64,000 nucleotides of DNA. Source: Bradyrhizobium guangxiense (GTDB taxonomy: Bacteria > Pseudomonadota > Alphaproteobacteria > Rhizobiales > Xanthobacteraceae). Of the stretch, positions 58,059 to 64,000 are shown one piece after another. How positions within the stretch are numbered: position 1 is the stretch's first letter; each line of letters begins with the position of its first letter. Location: contig NZ_CP022219.1 of the NCBI RefSeq assembly GCF_004114915.1, forward strand, positions 3,502,501 through 3,566,500. The letters are read 5' to 3'. Under the pieces are notes generated by a model, which was given only the letters and a program-made list of their open reading frames with translations, made no database searches and was not told the DNA's origin. A program made the translations under genes and the position numbers.

Positions 58059-59621
58059 TTACGGCGACGTGACCTCGAGTTCATCTTCAAGCGTGATTTG
58101 CTCGAAGTCGGTCACCAGCGCGTCGATCCGCACATGCCAGCGGCCGGCAAACGGAAGCTCAACCTTGCGCACGTGCCAGTTGCCGTCCGGGCCAAGCGAG
58201 GCCTTCCGCTCCATCGGCTCGATGCCGCGCTCGGGCAGGCTCAGCGTCAACCTCGCCTCCTTGGCCGCCAGAGGCGTCCCCTCGCCAGTCATGAGCTGGA
58301 GCACGAAATCGTCGATCCCCGCCTTGCCCGGCGAGACCAGAACCTGGAACATCGCCTTGTCGCTGTGGATGTGGATCGCCAAAGGCGTCTCGGGAACCAT
58401 GGTCCGCGGCGGCGGCGTGAAGCGCCAGCCGGCAACCACGGCCAGAATTGCGAGAGCGACGATGATTTCGAGCAAGATCGAGCGCTTGAGGACCGTCGCG
58501 GCCTTGCGAGCTTTTGCGAGCGCCGGCGTCAGTCGATAGCGATTGAGCGCGGCCAGCATCAGCAGCACGAGGACCAGCATGAGCTTGACCACGAGGATGA
58601 GGCCGTAGCGGGTCTCGATCAGCGCGGCTGGCTTTTCGAGCTGAACGATTGCAAGACCAAGCCCGGTCAATGCCAGAACTCCGACCGCCGGCATGGCGCT
58701 GCGGGAAAAGCGGCTCACGATCGGCAACGTCGCCTTCGTCGGCTTCGACACCAGAGCGACAAGCGGGGCCAACGCGCCGATCCAGAAGGCAACACCGAGG
58801 CCATGAAGAAAGATCGCCGGCTGCATCAGCACCCGAGGCGATGCCGTCGCGGCGTGCCCGGTCATGGCGAGCGACGAACTGGCACCGATGAATGCGATCA
58901 ACGCAAGGGCGCGCGCGTGCCATGTGCCACGCAACGCGATCAATGCGGACAGCATCGCCGTGAAGGCAACCAGCAAGGCAGGGCCTGCACTAGTCGCGAA
59001 TGCGACCTTCCAGGGGCCAGCCGTCGCGAGAGCAGCTACGGGCAGCCCGAGCAGATCCAGGCCCAATGCACCAAGGGACGCCACCGCGCTGAGAAGGCCG
59101 AGGGCGAGCGACATGCGCGGGACAGCCGTGCTGATCGTTGACCTCGCGATCCAACGCGCGAAGAACACGCCGCCCACGCCAACGAACAGCCCGATATAGA
59201 GACCGACCCGTGCCAGCCAGATCAACGCGTTCAAGCTGCCGTCCACGGCGGTCGCAGGCTTCGTCGCCGTCGGCATGCCGACCGAAAAGATCCCCGAGCC
59301 GGTGACGGGATGGCCGTCCTGCGAGATCACGCGATAGCTGACGATCGCGGTCCCCTCAGGCAGATCCGCCGGCAACACGATCGAAATGGTCTCGCCCGAC
59401 ACGCTGACATGTGGGTCGTTCCGCGCCCTGCCGGCCCCGTCGATCAGCCGGATCGCGCCCGGCGTGACCGTCTCGTTGAAGCGCAGCTGCACCGCCTTGG
59501 GCGCGCCCGCGAGCATGCTCCCGCTCGCCGGCTCGACCGAGACGAGGGCCGCATGCGCCCACGCCGCGCTCGCAAACCCGGCAGCGAGGAACAGCGTCGC
59601 GAGCGCAGCCAGTCCGCGCAT
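58059..59621 (-). CDS. pcuE: CopC-CopD fusion copper protein (PcuE/YcnJ type)
   Basis: A 520-residue inner-membrane copper protein. After a signal peptide (to AWA22) comes a CopC domain (about 23-118) whose mature N-terminal His23 and the later D102 and H104 (SQDGHPVTG) fit a Cu(II) site. CopD follows with about eight membrane helices (about 130-405), holding His in MTGHAATASP and FLHGLGVAFWIG. The C-terminal soluble domain (about 415-520) resembles YtkA. The gene shares a base with the previous stop (TGATG). By content it matches PcuE of the Bradyrhizobium pcu copper operon, recalled from the literature. Confidence 0.88.
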   Translation of the reverse strand: MRGLAALATLFLAAGFASAAWAHAALVSVEPASGSMLAGAPKAVQLRFNETVTPGAIRLIDGAGRARNDPHVSVSGETISIVLPADLPEGTAIVSYRVISQDGHPVTGSGIFSVGMPTATKPATAVDGSLNALIWLARVGLYIGLFVGVGGVFFARWIARSTISTAVPRMSLALGLLSAVASLGALGLDLLGLPVAALATAGPWKVAFATSAGPALLVAFTAMLSALIALRGTWHARALALIAFIGASSSLAMTGHAATASPRVLMQPAIFLHGLGVAFWIGALAPLVALVSKPTKATLPIVSRFSRSAMPAVGVLALTGLGLAIVQLEKPAALIETRYGLILVVKLMLVLVLLMLAALNRYRLTPALAKARKAATVLKRSILLEIIVALAILAVVAGWRFTPPPRTMVPETPLAIHIHSDKAMFQVLVSPGKAGIDDFVLQLMTGEGTPLAAKEARLTLSLPERGIEPMERKASLGPDGNWHVRKVELPFAGRWHVRIDALVTDFEQITLEDELEVTSP

Positions 59622-60151
59622 CAGGGTTGGGGCAACAGCTTTACGCCCGGCGCAGGCGACTTGCCTTCAGACTTGCCATCATGCGAATGCCCTGCCCCCT
59701 CGACCGGAATTTCGATCCAGCGGCTGACGCCGGTCTCGCATTCCTGGACGACGGGGAAGTACAGGATCGTGTTCGGCTTGAGCTTGTCGGTCAGGACCGT
59801 GTGCATGACGAACTCGTCGTAGTTCTTGTCCGGCAGCTTGCCGCCGGACCACGCCACCTCCTTGACGCCGGAGGAGAGCTTGTTGCCGTGATAGTCGTAT
59901 TCTCCGGCATATTTGCCCTCGACGACATCGACACTCCAGCCCGCCTTCGGCATCGGCTTGACCGCGATCACCCCTTCAGGGATCTGCACCCGGATCTTCA
60001 CCGTCGGCGAGCCCGCGCAGCCATGCGGTACGGTGAAGACGGCCTTGTAGGGCGCGCCAACCGTCGCCTGCTTGGTCTCGAGCGAGACGTGCGCCGCCGC
60101 CGGCGAGGCGGCGAGCGCAGTGATCAGGAACAGGCTGGATCGCTTCGACAT
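59621..60151 (-). CDS. YcnI/DUF1775 periplasmic copper-binding protein
   Basis: A 176-residue exported protein of the YcnI (DUF1775) family. The signal peptide ends ASPAAA20, leaving His21 as the mature N-terminus (HVSLETKQATVGA), the copper-binding position in this family. The core has VPHGCAGSPTVKIRVQIPEG and Trp/Glu-rich strands, with CETGVSRWIEIPV near the C-terminus. A strong GGGAGG ribosome site lies before the ATG at 60151. From position it corresponds to PcuD (periplasmic) of pcuABCDE; that mapping is my inference. Confidence 0.88.
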   Translation of the reverse strand: MSKRSSLFLITALAASPAAAHVSLETKQATVGAPYKAVFTVPHGCAGSPTVKIRVQIPEGVIAVKPMPKAGWSVDVVEGKYAGEYDYHGNKLSSGVKEVAWSGGKLPDKNYDEFVMHTVLTDKLKPNTILYFPVVQECETGVSRWIEIPVEGAGHSHDGKSEGKSPAPGVKLLPQP

Positions 60152-60180
60152 GCTCGGCCTCCCGAGAATTGAGATCAGTC

Positions 60181-60717
60181 TCACTTCATCTTCATTCCCG
60201 AATGGTCCGGCATTTTCTTCATGTCCATATGGCCCGAATGCCCGGCATCGCCGGGCGCCTGCGCACCGACGCCCTGGACGTCGAGGGAGACGCTGACCTT
60301 GCCGGCCTTCTCGAATTGCAGCGTCACCGGCACCTTGTCGCCCTGCTTGAACGGGCCCTTCAGCTCCTGGAGCATCAGATGATTGCCACCGGGCGCGAGC
60401 TTCACCGTCTTGCCCGGATCGACCGCGAGCCCCTTGTCGAGCGGGCGCATTTTCATCACGCCGTTATCCATCGCCATCTCGTGGATCTCGGCCTTCCCGG
60501 CGATATCGGCGGACACGCCGACCAGCCTGTCCGACGCCGTCCCCTTGTTCTCGATGACGAGATAGCCGCCGGCAACTTTTGCGCCGCCGGGCGTCGCGCG
60601 GCTCCACGCCTGCGAGATGACGAGGTCGCCGGCCTTGACGTCGTCGGCGATCGCCGGAGCTGCGCTGATTGCAAGAGCGAACGCAGCCAGCAACACGTTC
60701 TTCGAGATTGTCTTCAT
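60181..60717 (-). CDS. pcuC: PCuAC copper chaperone (PcuC)
   Basis: Periplasmic Cu(I) chaperone for cytochrome oxidase assembly. The 178-residue product has a signal peptide (to AIA24). The DUF461/PCuAC core has ligands His79, Met90, His113 and Met115 (IHEMAMDNGVMKM, GGNHLMLQ), and a Met/His-rich tail, GHSGHMDMKKMPDHSGMKMK, that may bind more copper. The spacing H-x10-M-x22-H-x-M is one residue longer than the usual x21. PcuC is the member of pcuABCDE shown to be needed for oxidase biogenesis in B. japonicum (recalled). Confidence 0.93.
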   Translation of the reverse strand: MKTISKNVLLAAFALAISAAPAIADDVKAGDLVISQAWSRATPGGAKVAGGYLVIENKGTASDRLVGVSADIAGKAEIHEMAMDNGVMKMRPLDKGLAVDPGKTVKLAPGGNHLMLQELKGPFKQGDKVPVTLQFEKAGKVSVSLDVQGVGAQAPGDAGHSGHMDMKKMPDHSGMKMK

Positions 60718-60744
60718 ATCAGTCGTTCCTTTGCAGATTGAGCT

Positions 60745-61242
60745 TCAGTGCTTGGAGAGTTGTTGCGCCGACCACTTTTCGAGGTCGGCAATTTCGGCCG
60801 AGCCTTCGATCGTGGTGATGGTCCCTTCCGGAGAGATGAGCATGGTCCTGGGAATCTCGCCTTGCCACGTGGGGTCGATCTCGAACCGCAAGCGCTCGGC
60901 GAAGCCGTCGTTGAAGACGAAGTTCTCGGTCGACGACAGCCCGGCCTTGTCGAGCATCGACTGCGTGGCGGCCGGCAGGTTCGGCACCAGATCTGCGCTG
61001 ATCGTGACGACATCGATGTCCGGATGGTCTTTTGCAAACCGCCCGAGCAAGGGTAGCTCGACCTTGCAGGGCCCGCAGGTCACGCCCCAGAAGTGCACGA
61101 GCGTCGGGCGCCCTTCATGCCCCTTCAGGACGCTTCGCCAGGTGCCGCGTTCGAACGGTTTGAGGCCCGGCGGCGCTCCGAGCGCCGAGGCCGATGCGAT
61201 CAGGACACCCAGACCCAGAATCACTGCAAGTCGACGTCTCAT
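60745..61242 (-). CDS. TlpA-like periplasmic thioredoxin
   Basis: A 165-residue thioredoxin-fold protein with a signal peptide (to about SALG22) and the redox motif C56-G-P-C59 in FWGVTCGPCKVELPLL. TVTI- and EGTI-type strands and the cis-Pro segment (EIPRTMLISPEG) follow. TlpA proteins reduce the copper site of CoxB and ScoI. Position between a copper uptake gene and pcuC suggests that it keeps the Cys or copper sites reduced. Translation is coupled to the upstream gene (ATGA at 61242). GAGGA precedes the ATG. Confidence 0.87.
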   Translation of the reverse strand: MRRRLAVILGLGVLIASASALGAPPGLKPFERGTWRSVLKGHEGRPTLVHFWGVTCGPCKVELPLLGRFAKDHPDIDVVTISADLVPNLPAATQSMLDKAGLSSTENFVFNDGFAERLRFEIDPTWQGEIPRTMLISPEGTITTIEGSAEIADLEKWSAQQLSKH

Positions 61243-62480
61243 GGTTGGTCCTCGATCGCAATAAGACGATAGCCATCGGCCTTCGTCATCCAAGACAGGT
61301 AGATCTGCCCGCTATTGGAAACGAGCAAGGGGTGGTCGGAGGTGTCGGTCGTGCTCGATACCGCTCGCGGCGACGACCAGGTCTCGCCGTCGTCGCGGGA
61401 AGTCGTGATCTGGACCGACGTCTTCTCGCCATCGAACTCCTTCCAGACCATCGCCGTTCGCGCCGCGCCCGCAAGCACGAAGGGGCGCGTAGGATTGCGA
61501 TCCGGCCGCCCCAGCGCCATCGGCGTCGAGAACGTGCGGCCTTCGTCGCGGGAGTGCGCATAGAACAATCCCTTTCGCGCCTTCCCGTTGGTGTACCAGA
61601 CCGCATGATAGGTCCCGTTCGGCGCGACGCTGAGGCTCGGCCCGTGGTGCGGGCAGGCGTTGATCTGCCAGTCGTCGTTGCTGACCCGACGGATTTCACC
61701 CGGTGTCGAAAGGTCGGCGAAGGTCATGATGGCGTGATCGCGCACGCCGCCGTCGAAGAGGTTCCTGAAGATCACGGCCGGCCGCCCCGGAGCTGCGAAC
61801 GTCAACCCCAATCGGCAGCACTCGCAAGTACCGTCACGCGCAAGAGCAGCCTCCGTGTAGGTGGCCCCGCCATCGCGCGACGAGGCAAAGACAAGCGCCG
61901 CTCCCTCGTACTTCCGCCCTGCCTCTTTCGCAGGGACACGATTGCGCTTGTCGAGCCAGGCCGCGAACACCGTTCCATCCTGATCGAGCGCCAGCGCCTC
62001 AAACCGCTGGCTCTCATTGTCTGAGGTGATCGGCCTCAGCTCGGCAAAGCTCTTCCCGCCGTCGGCCGAGCGCGTGTAGAGCACCTGACCGTTGAAGGAC
62101 TCGTCCCTGAAGGTCGAGAACGCGAGCGCGATGCCGCCCTTGCGATCGACCACGATCTTTGGCCGGGCATCCGGCCCCCAGTCGAGGTTCAGCCGCTTCG
62201 TCGTGACTTGGATGGGTGACGAAAAACTGCGGCCCGCATCCTGCGAGCGTGCGACCGAGACCTGCCCTCCCGCCATCCAGACCAGCCACAGCGTGCCGTC
62301 CGGACCGAATGCAGGCGTCGCCTTTGTCGCACAGCGCAGCGTCGGTTCCTCACACGCCGCTTCGGATGCAGGTGGGGCACGCATCTCCCCGGGCGCCGCG
62401 CCATGCAGGAACACGAGAGCAACGATGCCGAGAAAGCCACTTCGGATCACCGCCCTACTCCCTTCGAGAGCCCGGATCAT
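61239..62480 (-). CDS. BNR/sialidase-like beta-propeller, exported, Cys-rich
   Basis: A 413-residue exported protein (signal-like segment about 14-30). It has five Asp-box (BNR) repeats of the sialidase type: SQDAGRSF 79, SADGGKSF 138, SRDGGATY 201, SRDEGRTF 310, SRDDGETW 361. The chain should form a six-bladed propeller. The sialic-acid arginine triad is not evident, so sialidase activity is unlikely. Instead it carries a C219-x-C221-C222 cluster, C276-P-H278-H279, and C43/C50, which could bind copper. It sits between a TonB receptor and TlpA in a copper operon, ATGA-coupled at both ends. Function is unknown to me. Confidence 0.78.
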   Translation of the reverse strand: MIRALEGSRAVIRSGFLGIVALVFLHGAAPGEMRAPPASEAACEEPTLRCATKATPAFGPDGTLWLVWMAGGQVSVARSQDAGRSFSSPIQVTTKRLNLDWGPDARPKIVVDRKGGIALAFSTFRDESFNGQVLYTRSADGGKSFAELRPITSDNESQRFEALALDQDGTVFAAWLDKRNRVPAKEAGRKYEGAALVFASSRDGGATYTEAALARDGTCECCRLGLTFAAPGRPAVIFRNLFDGGVRDHAIMTFADLSTPGEIRRVSNDDWQINACPHHGPSLSVAPNGTYHAVWYTNGKARKGLFYAHSRDEGRTFSTPMALGRPDRNPTRPFVLAGAARTAMVWKEFDGEKTSVQITTSRDDGETWSSPRAVSSTTDTSDHPLLVSNSGQIYLSWMTKADGYRLIAIEDQP

Positions 62481-64000
62481 TTGAACGCCACCTTCATACC
62501 CGCAACGAATGTGCGCGGCGAGCCCGCGTAGATCGATCCGGTTGTGTTTGCGAGCACACTCGCAGGGTTTTGAAGGCCTGCCCCCGTGACGGTGTTGGCG
62601 ATGTTGTTCGCCGAGGCGACATAGGTGCGGTCCAACACGTTCCTGACCTCGAGAAACAGGTTCAGGGATCTGACGGTGTCGGATACCAGATCGGTCTTGT
62701 AATGAACGTTCACGTTGACCAGCTCATAGCCGGGCGCCTTCAGCAAATTCGCATTGTCCATGTAGAAGGAGTCCTTCCATTGGACCTCGACGAAGCCACC
62801 GAGGCCGGCCAGCGGCCCGACGAACGCGTCATAGCCAATTCGAGCGGTGAGCTCGTTGGGCGAGATCCCGGGAATCTTGTTACCCGCCCGGTTGAAGCTG
62901 AACACGGCGCCATTGGTGATGTTCTCGACATATTCGGTGTAGACCTCGTCGAGATAAGTGTACGCCGCCATGAACCGCCAGCCTGGATAGAACGTCCAGT
63001 CGGCGGCAAGCTCGATACCCCGATGCTCCGATCGCGGTGCGTTGAAGGTGTAGGATATGCCGGAGACCGGTGTTGCCTGACTGACGATCTCGTTGCGGAA
63101 AAACTCGTAAAAGCCGGTCGCGCTCAGCTTGAGCGTCTTGTTCGGAGTCCAGTCGAAACCGAGATCATAGCCCAGATTCTTCTGAGCCTGGAGCTGGGTG
63201 TTGTTGCCCGACAACCCGGTCGGAAGGACAAAGAGATTCGAAACCTGCGGAGTGCCATAGCCCGTGGCGACTCGTCCGCGGAACAGCCATTCGTTGTTGA
63301 GATTGTAGAGCAGCGCTAGTTCTGGCGCAGCGTTCTGAATCTGCCGGTCCGCGGTCGTCAGCGTCGCGGTGGTGATGCCGGTGGGGCCGGCATAGGCATA
63401 CGCCGTGTTGACTCCCTTCAGGAGCGTCGTCTCCCAGCCGATGCCGGCGACCGCCGTCAGTGCATAGGCAAGCTTGAGCTCTTCCCTGGCACGAACCCCA
63501 TAGTTGGTCGTTTCGCTTTGGAGATTGCTCGACAATCGACCGAGCGTCGCGTTTCCTCCCGGCATCACGTTCCGTGTATCGCTCGACGCCGCCAACGTGT
63601 TGTAGAAGGCGCCGAAGAATGTCGTCGACTCCAGCCCGAGGATTTCGCCCCGCCTGGTGACATCGCTCATGAAGTTGTACGATGGAAAATCTCCGATCGC
63701 GCTGGTCGTGCCGGTCGGCTGACTGATGTTCCGGTCGTCGAACACGAACTGGTTGCGCCAGGTTGTGGCGTTGTCGAAATCGTGCTCCCACCGGCCGCCG
63801 ACGATGGTCCGTCGGTCGTTGCGGCCGAGCCCGGCCTGCACGGCCGTCTCGATGTCGGTCCCGCCGGTCGCGTTGAAACCATTGTTGAACAACCTGACTG
63901 TCCCGCACCCCGGCGCAGCTGTGGCTCCGGTCGCACATCCCTGCTGGAAAGGGTTTTGATAATATTGGTGCAGCGACGAGCGGATCGGCAGCCGCGCGCT
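62477..64000 (-). CDS. TonB-dependent outer membrane receptor, C-terminal part (5' end outside the window)
   Basis: The visible 507 residues are the C-terminal barrel of a TonB-dependent receptor: strands such as GYDLGFDWTPNKTLKLSATG and GIELAADWTFYPGWRFMAAY, then LNLFLEVRNVLDRTYVASAN and the ending FVAGMKVAFK. The plug domain and signal peptide lie beyond 64000; the frame is open to the edge. Its stop overlaps the propeller gene (ATGA). As the first visible gene of the copper operon it probably takes up a copper complex across the outer membrane, like PcuB. Confidence 0.9.
   Translation of the reverse strand, partial: SARLPIRSSLHQYYQNPFQQGCATGATAAPGCGTVRLFNNGFNATGGTDIETAVQAGLGRNDRRTIVGGRWEHDFDNATTWRNQFVFDDRNISQPTGTTSAIGDFPSYNFMSDVTRRGEILGLESTTFFGAFYNTLAASSDTRNVMPGGNATLGRLSSNLQSETTNYGVRAREELKLAYALTAVAGIGWETTLLKGVNTAYAYAGPTGITTATLTTADRQIQNAAPELALLYNLNNEWLFRGRVATGYGTPQVSNLFVLPTGLSGNNTQLQAQKNLGYDLGFDWTPNKTLKLSATGFYEFFRNEIVSQATPVSGISYTFNAPRSEHRGIELAADWTFYPGWRFMAAYTYLDEVYTEYVENITNGAVFSFNRAGNKIPGISPNELTARIGYDAFVGPLAGLGGFVEVQWKDSFYMDNANLLKAPGYELVNVNVHYKTDLVSDTVRSLNLFLEVRNVLDRTYVASANNIANTVTGAGLQNPASVLANTTGSIYAGSPRTFVAGMKVAFK

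Overview
The window is GC-rich alphaproteobacterial chromosome, most likely a Bradyrhizobium or close relative. The evidence is the gene content and order (moeA-lexA-comEC, glnS/gltX, the rpsB-to-lpxB block, a pcu-type copper operon), a short proline-tRNA synthetase, Omp25-like porin and DUF3551 proteins, LexA boxes of the alphaproteobacterial form GAAC-N7-GAAC, and intergenic palindromes of kinds I remember from rhizobia. No rRNA, tRNA, CRISPR array, prophage or insertion sequence was seen. Most of the window is core genome with small accessory pockets.

Layout. 1-5.4 kb: 3' end of moeA, autoregulated lexA, a small conserved protein, comEC (minus) and a DUF2171 protein. 5.5-10.7 kb: a SnoaL-like gene with glnS (minus), divergent gltX, then gltA with a strong terminator. 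10.8-17.05 kb: one plus-strand carbohydrate-uptake operon (ROK regulator, binding protein, two permeases, UgpC/MalK-type ATPase, SDR dehydrogenase). 17.2-32.6 kb: a long minus-strand envelope and translation block, transcribed rpsB-tsf-pyrH-frr-uppS-cdsA-dxr-rseP-bamA-lpxD-fabZ-lpxA-lpxI-lpxB. It is interrupted between fabZ and lpxA by a small plus-strand gene for a KTSC-domain exported protein. 32.7-36.3 kb: an exported caspase-fold protein that has lost both catalytic residues and carries a long Pro-rich tail, then an exported beta-carbonic anhydrase. 36.4-40.2 kb: dnaE and, upstream of it, a 32-residue single-membrane-segment protein whose promoter carries two LexA boxes.

40.3-54.4 kb is an accessory-like stretch: porin, tandem DUF3551 genes, MFS exporter, a second-type methionine aminopeptidase gene, GNAT, FAD-linked oxidase with divergent LysR regulator, a 1049-residue hybrid sensor kinase, a ClpP-fold exported protein, and an XRE/MmyB regulator divergent from a quinone-oxidoreductase-like MDR enzyme. 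54.5-57.9 kb: lolD, lolC/E and proS. 58.06-64.0 kb: a minus-strand copper-acquisition operon (TonB receptor running off the window, BNR/sialidase-like propeller, TlpA-like thioredoxin, PCuAC chaperone, YcnI-like protein, CopC-CopD fusion).

The main item for follow-up is a local SOS theme. LexA-type boxes occur at lexA, as a pair at the unannotated 32-residue membrane protein upstream of dnaE (a probable SidA-like division inhibitor), and, less convincingly, upstream of the dead caspase.
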